Positions 21,600 to 33,100 of a DNA stretch of 64,000 nt are shown one piece after another. The stretch covers positions 119,007 to 183,006 of the forward strand of contig LODT01000009.1 of assembly GCA_001606155.1 (NCBI GenBank), given 5' to 3'. The stretch's first letter is position 1. Each line of letters opens with the position of its first letter. This DNA comes from Tieghemostelium lacteum (lineage: Eukaryota > Evosea > Eumycetozoa > Dictyosteliales > Raperosteliaceae). The position numbers were made by a program, and so were the translations under genes. The notes beneath the pieces were generated by a model. It saw only the letters and a program-made list of their open reading frames with translations. It searched no databases and was not told the origin of the DNA.

Positions 21600-22202
21600 A
21601 TGTTAAAATTAAAGAGAAATTTTGATACCTTTACAGAACAACAATTGCCTTATACTACACCTACAAACAATGGTAATCTGCTGAGTAGTGCGTCCCCTGG
21701 TTTAATAAATAACAGTTACAATAATATTATACAAAATAGACAATTTCAACAACAAGTACAACCACAACACCCACAACAGTCATTAGAAAACCTAAATACT
21801 AAAAAAATAAGACCAATAACCTATAATAGTAATACAAGTAGTTCATCCTCGGCCTATAATGAGTTTTTTACAGATATTTCACAACCTATAAACAAAGAGA
21901 TTTTAGATAAAGTTAAAACAGATGATTATATAAATAATAAAAAACAACAAAGAAATAATAGTAATAATAATATTTTAGATAAGTCCCAACAACAAGAACA
22001 ACAACAAGTTAAATTATTCACATTAGAACAAGTTCAAGAAATTGTTAAAAAAGCCTTAGAAGAAAATGAAATTAAACTCAGAGCCGAATATGAAAAAATA
22101 GTTCAACAAAAACTAATAGAGCAATACCAATGTTTCTCAAGATATAATGATGACTACATATCAAAACAAATGAGAGAATCTGAATTCAGTTATATGTCAT
22201 AA
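21600..22202 (+). CDS. Akirin family nuclear protein
   Basis: Single exon, 200 aa, close to the usual akirin length. Akirins are small nuclear adaptors that link transcription factors to chromatin remodelling complexes and assist nuclear import of proteasomes in animals. Seen: an N-terminus like the akirin opening (LKLKRNFDTF), a basic KKIRP near residue 70 as candidate nuclear signal, an Asn/Gln-rich middle, and a well-kept C-terminal domain: LFTLEQVQEIVKKALEENE, LRAEYEKIVQQKLIEQY, CFSRYNDDYISKQM and the terminal SEFSYMS, which parallels the animal ending PASYVS. The match at both ends supports the call; the middle is unrelated low complexity. Confidence 0.85.
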   Translation: MLKLKRNFDTFTEQQLPYTTPTNNGNLLSSASPGLINNSYNNIIQNRQFQQQVQPQHPQQSLENLNTKKIRPITYNSNTSSSSSAYNEFFTDISQPINKEILDKVKTDDYINNKKQQRNNSNNNILDKSQQQEQQQVKLFTLEQVQEIVKKALEENEIKLRAEYEKIVQQKLIEQYQCFSRYNDDYISKQMRESEFSYMS

Positions 22203-22962
22203 ACAAAAAAAATAGTGTCGCATAATAATAATAATAATACAATAATATTTTATATTTCAAAACCCAATCACCCAAACAAACTCACCAACTCAACATGTTA
22301 AAAACACAACCCCAACAACACAACCAAATAAATTCCAATCCCATTATTTTTTTTTTATTAAAAACTTAAGTTTCAAATAATACACATTCTATTTTTTTTT
22401 AAATCATGATATTCTTTGGATTAAATTTAACAGGTTTCGAGAGGACAAGTATAATACTCTCTAATTAATCACAAGTATAATACAACCTAACTTTTGGCCC
22501 AATTATTAATATTAAATACTCATGATTATTCAAATAAAATCCCATTGTAGTATATCTGACAATAGAATGCTTTCGAATTGATATAATCCATCAGAAGATA
22601 AGAAAAAAATTGAAAAGTTTCCAACGAAAATTGCCTCAACTGCATTTCTTGTTTTTTTTTTTTAATTTTAAAATATCGGAGATGATTTTATTGATTACAT
22701 AAGACGAATTCTCTGAGTAATAACACAATTTATATATTTCTAAATTGTTGTTAATCTTTTTATTTTTGTATTGTTTTTGAAAAAGTGTAAGAGATTGAAT
22801 TTATCCAATAACCACATATTAAAGTGTATCTGTGATTGATATTTAATACTGACACCATTATTGATGATTAATTAATTTCAAAATAGAACACCTATTATAT
22901 AAAAACCACACACACTATTATAGATAGGGGAGGGAAAGTTAAGATAGGAAAAAAAAAAAACA
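22203..22962. other. Gene-free spacer
   Basis: 760 bp of AT-rich DNA after akirin and before the SulP gene. C/A-rich just after akirin (CCCAACAACACAACC), then T/A tracts. I see no ORF, RNA gene or repeat of note. Confidence 0.5.
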
Positions 22963-25602
22963 ATGGATGAGGAAGAATATAAATTTGAGTTATTGGGGTT
23001 AAAGGATTCTCAGAATTCAGTCAATAGCAGCAGTGGAAGTAGTTCTGGTCACAGTAGTACAAACAGTCAGTTATTGAAAATGAATAGCTCCAGTGATATC
23101 ATATTAAATACTATAAAGAATACCACAGAGTATGATGAAGTACATTTTAAAATCAATAATAAGTTGAATGCCATTTTAAAATATTTTAAAAACCTATTGT
23201 TGATTATAGTGTCAACTAGTATTGGTATGTCTCCAACTGTCAATGTCAGTGGAGGAGGTAACAGTGGAAATGGTAATAGTACAGGAAGTAACAGTATCAC
23301 TAGTAACAGTACAATGAAGAGAAACAATAGTATTACAACTCTAAAGATGAATACAAAGTTTAGAAACGACAATAACGAGTATCAGGAACTACAGGTAGTA
23401 GGTGAAACAGTTTCTGATCATGATAGTAGCAGTGATGATGGTCATATACAAAATGAAGATGAATTTTATGACAGTAATAGAGAGATTACAAAGATTAGAC
23501 TGGAATTAGAGAAACAAATTCTGGAAAAATATCAGTTGAAGCGAGACGAGATATATCTAGCATTATCAGTCATTCAGGATCAGTCCATGATTGACGATAT
23601 CATTAGACAGCATTGCAATCATTTTATGGATTCATGTTATCAAGATATCACTGATAGATTCCAATTCACATTTCCACGTGTAATTGATATGCTAAAACTA
23701 ATGAGAAACTCACCAGAACACCAAATGGATAGAGAAGAAGGTCCAAATGGATACTCACACATTCCAGTACTACCTCTCAACAAAAAACCAGAATCACAAG
23801 ACCAATTCAATTTCAGAGTGTTTTTAACAAAGAAAATTTCAAAATTACATGTAATCAATTGGAGTAGTTTTCTATCTCTTATACCCATAACACAATGGCT
23901 TACTCGTTATAAATTAGCGTTTCTTAAAGATGATTTAATAGCATCTCTAACAGTTGGTTTTATGATTATACCACAATCGATGGCTTATGCCATTCTGGCG
24001 GGGTTACCACCAATCTATGGTCTATACTCTGCTTTCATATGTCCGATTATTTATGGGCTATTTGGAACTTCTAACGAGATTTCAGTAGGTCCTGTTGCAA
24101 TGGTGTCTCTATTGATACCCTCTATTATTGACCTACCATTCAACCATCCAGATTACATTATGGAGACGTTATGTCTGTCTTTAATGTCGGGATTAGTGCT
24201 ATTGGCAGTTGGGTTACTACGTGCAGGGTTTCTAATTGAAAATCTTCTATCTAACCCTATATTAATGGGTTTCATGCAAGCAGCTTCTGTTTTGATTATA
24301 TTCTCACAATTAAAGAATCTCACTGCTATTCCAATATCTTCTCACACTACAACTATTATACAATTTATGGATGGTTTAATTGACCATATAAACAATATAC
24401 ATGGGTATACTGTACTATTAGGTCTGTCCAGTATAGCCATACTTTTGATATTCAAGTTTATAAATAACAAAATTCGATACAAGATACCTATTGCAGTTAT
24501 AATGTTACTTTTGGGTACTTTAATATCATTCTTGATCGATGCCAAGAAACATGGTATAAAAATTGTAGATGAGATTCCAAGTGGTCTTCCAAAACCAATT
24601 GCTGTACCATTGACTCTAAAGAGAGCTGGTAAGATCATTGTAGGTTCATTTATCATCTCTATCTTGGGATTTGTAGAGAGCATATCCATTGCTAAAAAAT
24701 TCTCAAGTGTTAGAAAGTACTCTATTAATCCCAGTCAGGAATTACTGGCATTGGGAATGTGTAATATCATAGGATCCATGTTTCAAGCATGTCCTGTAAC
24801 TGGAAGCTTTTCAAGGACCATTGTAAATTTTCAAGCAAATTCAAGATCACGTTTGTCATCTATATTAGGTGGAGTGATCGTTGGTATCGTACTACTATTC
24901 CTCACACCAGTTTTCAAGTACACTCCACTATGTATTCTCTCTAGTATTGTAATTGCAGCTGCTGTATCATTATTTGAAGTTAGGGAAACAATTGATCTGT
25001 TTAAGAAAGGAGAGTTATTGGGATTCTTTGAACTTATGTTTGTGTTTATTATAACACTTATTTTCGGGTCAGAAGTTGGTATTGTAGTGGCATTTTGTGT
25101 CTCCATTTTACATATTATTTATTTTTCATCGAAACCCCATTTGGTGACATTAGGTAGAATTCCAGGTACTTTGGTATTTAGAAACATCTCGCATTATCCA
25201 GATGCAAGAATCTATCCAGGTATCAAGATTCTACGTTACGATTCAAGACTTACTTATTATACTGTAAATAACTTTAGAGATCTTCTCTATGATCAGGCAA
25301 GTTATCAAATTGATGATATATCAGATAGCATATCAACTACTGATGGTAATGATCATCGTTTAAGAGTTGTCATTCTAGATATGGTAAATGTTAGCACTAT
25401 TGACTCTACTGCCATTGATGTACTAAACGAGATATTAGATAGCTACCATAGTAACCACATTCAAATACTTTTCTCAGATTTTAGATCATCAGTAAAGAGA
25501 GATCTCTATAGATCTGGTTTCTTTAAACGAATTCCAGATAATAATATCTTTACTTCTACACATTTGGCTGTTGAATTTATTTTAAATAAAAATACAATTT
25601 AA
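22963..25602 (+). CDS. SulP/SLC26 anion transporter with STAS domain
   Basis: Single exon, 879 aa. SLC26/SulP proteins move sulfate, bicarbonate, chloride or related anions across membranes. The first 300 residues are cytosolic and low-complexity (Ser/Asn/Gly). A membrane domain follows from about 320 to 720, starting with LIASLTVGFMIIPQSMAYA and the family signature GLPPIYGLYSAF; GTSNEISVGPVAMVSLL and VTGSFSRTIVNFQ are further conserved blocks. The C-terminal STAS domain (about 740-870) shows VVILDMVNVSTIDSTAID and ILFSDFRSSVKRDLYRSGF. The N-terminal extension is longer than in animal SLC26. The actual anion cannot be told from sequence. Plasma or internal membrane location is open. Confidence 0.93.
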   Translation: MDEEEYKFELLGLKDSQNSVNSSSGSSSGHSSTNSQLLKMNSSSDIILNTIKNTTEYDEVHFKINNKLNAILKYFKNLLLIIVSTSIGMSPTVNVSGGGNSGNGNSTGSNSITSNSTMKRNNSITTLKMNTKFRNDNNEYQELQVVGETVSDHDSSSDDGHIQNEDEFYDSNREITKIRLELEKQILEKYQLKRDEIYLALSVIQDQSMIDDIIRQHCNHFMDSCYQDITDRFQFTFPRVIDMLKLMRNSPEHQMDREEGPNGYSHIPVLPLNKKPESQDQFNFRVFLTKKISKLHVINWSSFLSLIPITQWLTRYKLAFLKDDLIASLTVGFMIIPQSMAYAILAGLPPIYGLYSAFICPIIYGLFGTSNEISVGPVAMVSLLIPSIIDLPFNHPDYIMETLCLSLMSGLVLLAVGLLRAGFLIENLLSNPILMGFMQAASVLIIFSQLKNLTAIPISSHTTTIIQFMDGLIDHINNIHGYTVLLGLSSIAILLIFKFINNKIRYKIPIAVIMLLLGTLISFLIDAKKHGIKIVDEIPSGLPKPIAVPLTLKRAGKIIVGSFIISILGFVESISIAKKFSSVRKYSINPSQELLALGMCNIIGSMFQACPVTGSFSRTIVNFQANSRSRLSSILGGVIVGIVLLFLTPVFKYTPLCILSSIVIAAAVSLFEVRETIDLFKKGELLGFFELMFVFIITLIFGSEVGIVVAFCVSILHIIYFSSKPHLVTLGRIPGTLVFRNISHYPDARIYPGIKILRYDSRLTYYTVNNFRDLLYDQASYQIDDISDSISTTDGNDHRLRVVILDMVNVSTIDSTAIDVLNEILDSYHSNHIQILFSDFRSSVKRDLYRSGFFKRIPDNNIFTSTHLAVEFILNKNTI

Positions 25603-25672
25603 ACATGTACAATAAGATGTATAAAATACTTAAAAAATAGAATATCTATTCTATTCTATTTAATTTATTTAA

Positions 25673-28600
25673 TTAATTGTTTGGTGTATAAATATTAAGA
25701 CTATTGAGTAATCCTAATTGTTCTAAATCTAATGGGGAGAGGCATTTCATTGTAAGACTATATTCTAGACATACACTGAAATAATATACTCCTGAAATTA
25801 TGTTGAGGTTTTGGAAGTTATTGTATTGGTAGGTGTTTGGTGAAACTTGAGTAAGTCCAATAAATGGTGTTTCTGAATAAGTATCTAAAGTAACATAGAC
25901 AGAAACCTCAATAGCATCAGAAAGAGTAATGACTAGATTGTTAGCATTGGACTCTTGTGTATCGGTGATAGATTGAATGGATGGAGTATTTGGATTGGCA
26001 ACTGAGGAAAATGCTTCCAATGTGTAAGCATTTGATAAGAATAAACTATTTTGTGAAGTGTATAATCTTTCATTAAAGGCTTGGTCAAGTACTGAGATTA
26101 TGCTGACAACGTATGTAGCGTTACTGTATTGTGGAAGAGTAAAGATATATTGATAGATACCATTATTTTTGTTACCTGAAACCAAATGACTATCCAATAC
26201 ATTGAAATCTAAGAAATAGTATGCATCAGGAGTATTGGAACGAATAGAACCTTGTAGTAATGAAAATCCACTAATGTCATCAGTGATGGTGAATGTAAGA
26301 GTAACATTAACAGATCCAGATGTGGTATCGTAGAATTGTGGATTTTCAACCCCAAAGTCAACTACTCTAGGTCCAGCATAATCACAAACTATATCATTTG
26401 GGAATTGTTGTTTGTTGCTATCCATATCAACTAAAATCTCATATGGGAAGTCCCAAACTACACCTGGAATTGGTGAATCAATTGACATGTATACTCCAAA
26501 GTTACCAATATATTCAAATGTGAATCCTTCTAAATCACAAAGATTAATTGCAGTAGTACCATTTAATTGTATACCTATGACTGTTAATTGATTGATTTTA
26601 AAGTCATAATCAATATCTCCAGTTGCTGGTACAGCCCTATTAAATAGGTTAAATTTAACGTGAGATAATAGGTAATTGGTTGGATTGATAATATTGTAGT
26701 TGATATACAATGTGTTGTTGGTGACTGAGGTTTGGAATTGTTGAATTGTTGGTACTAATCCATTGTCTTGTGGGCCTTGAATAGTAAAGTAAGATGGTAG
26801 ACTACTGCTTTGGAGGATATAATTGTATATTGGTGTATCAATGTTATTAATGCCTAGTTTCAAGTAGAAAAACACGGTTTGACTTGGAAGTGTTGCAATG
26901 GGGATAGCACATGTATATTCAGCAACTAATGAATCATAGCTGTATGGAGTCTCAACAATACATGGGAATTCAATGGAATCTAATTCAGACTGTTGTAATT
27001 GAGATTGATAGAATACAACATTGGCATAGTTGACATTTGAACCTTTGGTTTGGAATACAATGTTTATAAATTCATTGGCAGTGCTATCTATAACAGGTCC
27101 ACTTGGAGTCATTTGGAGAGATGTGACAATAGTTGGTTGAGCAACTGGTGGAATAATAGTCATACAAGTGGTAGAATAGTAATAGAGCGAGTCTTTAGCA
27201 CCTGGGTATTGTAATTTAATTGAGAAATCACCACCAGTGAAATGTTCAGGTATATCATCATATCTCATAGAAATCCATGAAGAATAGGTACTGTGAGTTA
27301 GATTACTAGCAATTAAACCACCATAGATATCATAATAGCTAAGATCACCAATATTCATACTATGAATATCATCATAGATAATAGCAAATTTAGTCAGTTG
27401 ATCCGCATTTTGAGTAGTTGTAGTGACAGTAAATGGAACTTGAGCAATGGTACCATTTGTAAAATCAAATACATCACTACCAAATTGAATTTCCAATTCC
27501 AAATCTGGGGAAATATATTTTGGAGTGGTAACAGGGCCTTTGAACACTTTTTCACCATAATCACCTTTAGTATCTCTAATAAAGGCTAAATATTGAGTTA
27601 AATTAGCTTTGGTGGTATCCAACAAAAATGAAGCACTTAAAACACCTTCAGTGATATTGGAACCATATTGAATTAAATTGCCAGACAAATCATCAGGGTT
27701 GAAGATTTTAATCAATGAAATATAGTCTAAATAAGATCCATAAGTGGCAAAGGTCATATTCATTTCAATATAAAATGGATCTAATTGGTTAATGGTTTTA
27801 ACAGAGTATTCAACTGATGATAAAATTGGTTCTGTAGTGACATCATCTATTTTAAATTTGATATTGTTAGATTATATGTCATATACATTGTAAATGGATA
27901 AGATATACATACTCTGGTAGTAATAGTTAAAAAATGCTTTTTGGTTAATATAAGAATTGATAGATTTCCATTGGATATAATAGAAATCTTCAGCTTGGTT
28001 AGGTGGGATAGTGCAATAGAGTGTAAGGAAGGTGGAGTTGTGATAGTATTTAGTGCAGAATGATAAACTACTATATGCAGCATAAATTGGGAATAAATAG
28101 CTATTCAATGTGATGTTGAAGGTGAGTGTGGTATAGGTTGAAGAGGTTACATTGTCAGGTAAGCTATCATCGGTATATGAAAACAGTGTGGTATATTTAG
28201 GTGTTGATGATTTGGAAACTGTGAATGTGGAAATTGAGAATTTTTGTTGAATTTGACCTGTACTCAATTCAATGAAATTGCCATTCAAGTCAACAACATT
28301 GAGCTTATCAACATAGTAATCAGTGCCAGTTTTCTCAGGGGAGATTAAATACTCTAAGTAGTATAGACCATTTGAAGTTGGTGGAGTTTCAGAGAGACTT
28401 AGGAAAACAGAGTCACCAGAACCGTTGTATACCTTAATTGAAATCTCTCTTAACCCAATTTCATAGACTGAAACATCAAATTCAAAAGACACTAAAGGAC
28501 CATCTGGGTGGACATTAATAACAAACCCATTGATAGCTGGTGGAAGATTATTTTGAACAACAGTTAAGACTGAGTTTGGGAACGATGAAGTCAATATTTC

Positions 28601-29020
28601 GTTTTCAAAAATAATTTTTTCTTTAGTGTCACTGGTAGAGAATGAAATTTCATATGCACAATCTATAGAATCGTGATCATATAAGTCACATGAAAAGATG
28701 TCATCTAGAGCTACACAGAGTTGGACATTGGCAGTGTGATCAGTACGATTAAAGAAATTATTTTGTGAAATCCATACTTTGGCGCCATTGGGGGAATTAA
28801 AACTTCCACTAAAGAGACTTGAAATTAGTCCAGTATATTCAATAGTCATGCTAATAGTAGTTGATTGAGATAGGGAACTTGAAGCATTCAATATAGTTCT
28901 TGATAAACTTAGAGAATCAATAGTTAACCCATTTTTAGTTGGTCCAGTTGACTGTGAATTTACCAATGATACCAAAACAAATAGTGCAGCTAATAACTGT
29001 ATATTTGTATTTTTATTCAT
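25673..29020 (-). CDS. Large secreted beta-rich protein
   Basis: Two exons on the minus strand, 29020-27913 and 27846-25673, 3282 nt (1093 aa), with a GTATGT donor and ATAG acceptor that restore the frame. Signal peptide: IQLLAALFVLVSLVNS. The rest looks like a chain of beta-sandwich modules, each about 100-120 aa, rich in Thr, Ser, Asn and Tyr, with many N-glycosylation sites and scattered Cys pairs (e.g. FSCDLYDHDSIDC, FTIQGPQDNG, VICDYAGPRVVDFGV-type turns). It resembles the N-terminal parts of large dictyostelid adhesion or signalling proteins such as the ComC and Tgr groups, but no EGF repeats or membrane anchor are present, so this is tentative. It may be soluble, truncated, or bound to another protein. 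Confidence 0.75.
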
Positions 29021-29520
29021 CTCTTGTTTAATAATTAAATACGAAGAAGAGACTTAGAGTGAAATGGTGTGAATTATAATGGGAAATGATTTTTTTCTGT
29101 TCTAAAGAATTTAATTGATTTTGGATATTGTGACAATGCACATTTGAATAAATATCTTTTAGATATTATGATATGGGGTGCTTCGCCCATGGTTCAATGC
29201 AAAAAAATCTGACATGCGATGGTATCATGACGTGATCATAAAAAAAAAAAAAGACGAATATGGTCTGGGTTCAGAGGGAAAATTAACACCATCTTAATTG
29301 ATCATTGGTTTCGTTCAATTGTGATTTCCTAAAATATTTGTAATGTTTATTGTTTTTCAAACATTTCACGTAATTATCAAATATCTGAAAAATAAAAAGA
29401 GTATTTTGTTTAAAAAAAAAAAAGTATTATTATAATTATATTATCTTATTTTGTTGTTACGATATCACATACACTATATTAACTTTTTTTATTTGAATGT
29501 TGATTAAAGCTGGATGGTGT
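29021..29520. other. Gene-free spacer with a GC-richer patch
   Basis: 500 bp upstream of the large secreted gene. Around 29170-29235 there is a more GC-rich patch with two small hairpins (GGGTGCTTCGCCC; ATCATGACGTGAT). No ORF. The patch could be regulatory or a small RNA; I cannot support more. Confidence 0.4.
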
Positions 29521-30429
29521 TTATAATAATTTTTCAAAATTGAAATAAGCAGCATCACTGACATTAGCAATAGATCTGAAAGAGATAATTAAATCACCCT
29601 TTTCAAAAATGAAAGACCAGTAATCACTTTGTTTCTTGTTACATTTGAAAACAATTTTGTTATTAGTACAGATTTCATTGAATGCTTCCAAGACCATATC
29701 ATCAGCACATCTGGATTTGATGTTTCTGGCAACATTGGTAATGACTTCAGCAAAGATATCACCGATGGAAGCTTGGTAACTTGGATCAATTTCTTTGTAG
29801 ACAGTTTCCAATGACTCTTCATCGTAGGTCCAATCGTTTTTGGTGATTGCTTTAATGGATTCCAAAGCTTCATCGAATTTCTCTTTGTTTTGTTTGATGT
29901 TTAATCTGGCTGGGAGTGAATAGACACCTGGAGTTGGGATGACAGTGTGGATCTTGAAGTATTGGATATCAGAAAGATTTACATTGATTCTGTTGTAAAC
30001 CAATTCTAAAGTACCATTGTTGAATCTATATTTCCAGTAAGTGCTATCCTTTTTATCTGTGTTTTCAACCATAGCAATTTTACAGTTGGAATTGGCTTCA
30101 ATAAGAGCTTCTTTGGTCATCTCATCTTTAGCAGCACCCTCAATATTGTTGGCAACGTATTTGGCAATATTTTTGTAGAAAATGTCACCCTATTTATTAT
30201 TGAATTATTATAAAAATATTAATATCTAATAGATTTTTAATAGGAAAATAAAATCAGGTGTACATACGCAATCAGCTTTCAAACTGTCTTCAGCTTTAGC
30301 CAAGAGAGTTTCAAAATCAAATTCAAAGGTCCATTCAACACCTAAGGCTTTTTGGATTTGTTCAACAGCATCTTTGAGGTGTGGTTCGTTATCTCTGAGT
30401 GATTTTCTGGCTAATAATGGTAATGGCAT
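29521..30429 (-). CDS. Protein with two tandem copies of an unknown ~110-aa domain
   Basis: Two exons on the minus strand, 30429-30268 and 30189-29521, 276 aa. No signal peptide. The two halves align with each other: copy 1 has VEWTFEFDFETLLAKAEDS, GDIFYKNIAKYVANNI, DEMTKEALIEANSNCKI, STYWKYRFNNGTLELVYNRI and LSDIQYFKI; copy 2 has NDWTYDEESLETVYKEIDP, GDIFAEVITNVARNI, DDMVLEAFNEICTNNKI, SDYWSFIFEKGDLIISFRSI and VSDAAYFNF. This is a clear internal duplication of a mixed alpha/beta domain. I do not recognise the family. Codon use is more C-rich than in neighbours, which in dictyostelids often goes with high expression (inference). Confidence 0.8.
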
Positions 30430-30637
30430 TGTGTAGTGTGTGTAAAACTAATGAATATGATATTTAAAAAAAAAAAATTAACAAGAGAGGTTGGAAAGAA
30501 AATTTGCACCTGATGAAACATGAATCGATTTGTTAAAAGTTGCACAATTATCGTGTCAAAAAAATTTAAAATATCTCAGAATTTTTAACAAATCTCACAA
30601 ACCACATTACTTTGAAAAAATAAAAAAATAATTATTT

Positions 30638-33028
30638 TTATTTTTTTGTTAACGCATTCAGAGTCTTTTGGATAGAGTCCACCTTATCATTGAGCATTGT
30701 CAAATTGGGGACAGTGGAGGCGTTTTCCAGTACTTTGTTTACTCGATAGGAAATGAAATTTTTAAATTCCACAAACTTATCAAAACTACTTAACATGTTA
30801 TGTAGTTTGGATAGATTGTGATTAAGCAGTTGATTATAGATAGTGTCTATAAATAATTTATAGTAACCTAATGTTTTCTCTAGATTACAAGTTAGGAGTA
30901 CAATGAGAAATGGTGTTATTTTGTTACCTATAATTTGGTTTGATACCATTTCTAGTATCTTCCAATGGTCTATAGTTGAGGTACCACACCAACTAAATAG
31001 AATTTCTAGATATTTAATAGTACGATTCATAATCTTGTCTACAAATGAAAAGAATTCCTGGGATTCCGGATTGAATAGTAATGGTAGTAGAATAGTATCA
31101 TCTGATTTCATTACATGTAAAGTCACCTGATACAAAGGTTGCAGAATCTGTTCTTTCTCTTGATCGTTATAGTAAATCTTCAACTCTTCAAAGAGTTCTT
31201 GAAGAGATTTATTGTGTCGTCTAGATAATGGATTATAATGATTTTTAATGTGATATTCAATTTTAGGTAACACCAGTTTCCTAATTAGTGTGGGTATCAA
31301 ATTAAAATCACAATCTTGTTCATTGTCACTAGTGTAATTGAGTAGGTCTTGGTACCATCCTAGATGATCAAATCCCTTATCAATCAACGGATTCCAATTC
31401 AATAATTGTATATTTATAAATGTTGAAAATACTTTAGGCAATATTAAAGGAATCTGTGCCTTTTTATAAGATTCCAAGTCTTTTGACTTCCAATGTAAGA
31501 ATCTATCTCTTATCAACCCAATTTCGTGATAATTCTGATCGACATTATCAAATAGCATTTGTAACTGACCTATCAGGTCTTTTCTATTCACTTGATAATC
31601 CTTTTCACTATTTTGGTCATATAGTACCTCCGCGTCACTATTCATCAAATCAAAGTCACCAAACCCTACACTCTGTTTATAATTGACAGCTAGCTTCATT
31701 CTAGACTTTTTTAGAGATTCTTGATAGTGGTTTCTCGATCTTCCAAACTCATCTTCATCGTTCTCCACCAAAGCAGACATTCCATCTCCATTTTTGTTTA
31801 TTTGTTCCCTAGACTCAATTTCAAAGTAACAATCTGAAATTTCATCAGATTTTTGTTTCTTTAGTAGTGCTGCATGTTGACTGTCTAATTCCAATATCTT
31901 GGTTTCAATATTTTCAATTAGAGGTAGCTTATCAATTAAACAGTCATTCAGATCATCAAAATAACTCTTAATTTCATCGTAGTATATATACTGGTCTTTT
32001 AACTTCAAATCCACAGATTCCAATTCCAACAATGACAATTGGATATCTGAATACAAGTTCTCTTTCTGGGACAGCTCTAGTTTCTGACTATTCACACTAT
32101 CACTCCAACTGATTCTAACCTGTTCAAATTCCTTAAATAAATCTTCAATATACGAAGTTTCTATAGAACTAACAGTGTACTGATTCAACAGCTCCTTTTC
32201 AACAGATCTTTTCTTGTCAATCTCAGGTTGAGTGTATCGACTCCTTTCACTATCACCACCACTACCACCTTTTTTCATCTGATTTTGTATCCAATTTCTA
32301 ATCTCATCGTCTTCTTTTTCTTCTATTGTTGATGTATCGATATTACTAGGAGCAATAGTAGTCTTTATAATATTAGATTGGTTATAATTAAAATCTTGTT
32401 CATCATCTTCATCATCATTCGATTCTCTAACTAATCTCGATTGATTTGAAATCTCTTTAGAAGACAGCGGTACGAAACCGTCATCCTCATTCATTGTATC
32501 ATTATGTTGCCATTTACCTTCTCTCTGTCTCTGTCTTTTTTCTTTTGCCAATTTAATTTGATTTTCATTCGGTATAGATACATCATCCATATCCACATCA
32601 CCCTTTAGACTATAATCCCTATCTGTCATATCTACATCTACATCTCTATTATTTATAATGGGTCTTTTTGAGGGTTGTTGTTCTTTTAGAGATTTTAGAT
32701 ATTCATTTGTATATACTGAGGTATTGCTATAATCAACTTTAGGCTCCTCTTTGAATTTACTTAATGAACTATCATCGGTATTTGCAATTGACATAAATTG
32801 TTGAATATCTTCAGTACCATTGTCATCATTAAAGTAACTAATTCTAACTGGGGTTGAGCTTTTACTACTAAATGTTAATTTATTCTTATTTGTATTGGTA
32901 TTACTCTTTCTTTTTACACTAGGTTTACTATTTACATCTTCATCTGCTGCACTATTTGATATCGACTCTGTTACCTCATTTTCATTTGTCTTTTTTCTAA
33001 TTTGTCTTTTTTTGGTGTTAACGAACAT
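30638..33028 (-). CDS. GCFC / PAXBP1-type splicing factor
   Basis: Single exon, 796 aa. The N-terminus is basic and acidic by turns with YTNEYLKSLKEQQ, typical of PAXBP1/GCF and yeast Ntr2-like N-termini. A coiled-coil region (about 270-400) follows. The C-terminal GCFC domain (about 500-770) has LILPKVFSTFINIQLLNWNP, the usual WYQDL block, DFNLIPTLIRKLVLPKIEYH and LIPTLIR-type helices. PAXBP1/GCF2 proteins act with TFIP11-like partners in disassembly of the intron-lariat spliceosome; earlier claims of DNA binding for GCF are doubtful. Only 72 bp separate its start from the stop of the HTTM gene upstream, so its promoter must be short or overlap that gene. Confidence 0.85.
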   Translation of the reverse strand: MFVNTKKRQIRKKTNENEVTESISNSAADEDVNSKPSVKRKSNTNTNKNKLTFSSKSSTPVRISYFNDDNGTEDIQQFMSIANTDDSSLSKFKEEPKVDYSNTSVYTNEYLKSLKEQQPSKRPIINNRDVDVDMTDRDYSLKGDVDMDDVSIPNENQIKLAKEKRQRQREGKWQHNDTMNEDDGFVPLSSKEISNQSRLVRESNDDEDDEQDFNYNQSNIIKTTIAPSNIDTSTIEEKEDDEIRNWIQNQMKKGGSGGDSERSRYTQPEIDKKRSVEKELLNQYTVSSIETSYIEDLFKEFEQVRISWSDSVNSQKLELSQKENLYSDIQLSLLELESVDLKLKDQYIYYDEIKSYFDDLNDCLIDKLPLIENIETKILELDSQHAALLKKQKSDEISDCYFEIESREQINKNGDGMSALVENDEDEFGRSRNHYQESLKKSRMKLAVNYKQSVGFGDFDLMNSDAEVLYDQNSEKDYQVNRKDLIGQLQMLFDNVDQNYHEIGLIRDRFLHWKSKDLESYKKAQIPLILPKVFSTFINIQLLNWNPLIDKGFDHLGWYQDLLNYTSDNEQDCDFNLIPTLIRKLVLPKIEYHIKNHYNPLSRRHNKSLQELFEELKIYYNDQEKEQILQPLYQVTLHVMKSDDTILLPLLFNPESQEFFSFVDKIMNRTIKYLEILFSWCGTSTIDHWKILEMVSNQIIGNKITPFLIVLLTCNLEKTLGYYKLFIDTIYNQLLNHNLSKLHNMLSSFDKFVEFKNFISYRVNKVLENASTVPNLTMLNDKVDSIQKTLNALTKK

Positions 33029-33100
33029 TTAACAATAAAAAAATGGAAAAGTTTAACTTTGAAATTTATTTATATAATTTTATATTAAAATGTGGATTAC

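Noticed and set aside
29180-29215. tRNA-like T-loop (GGTTCAATGC)
   Set aside because: No matching A-box, acceptor stem or cloverleaf around it.
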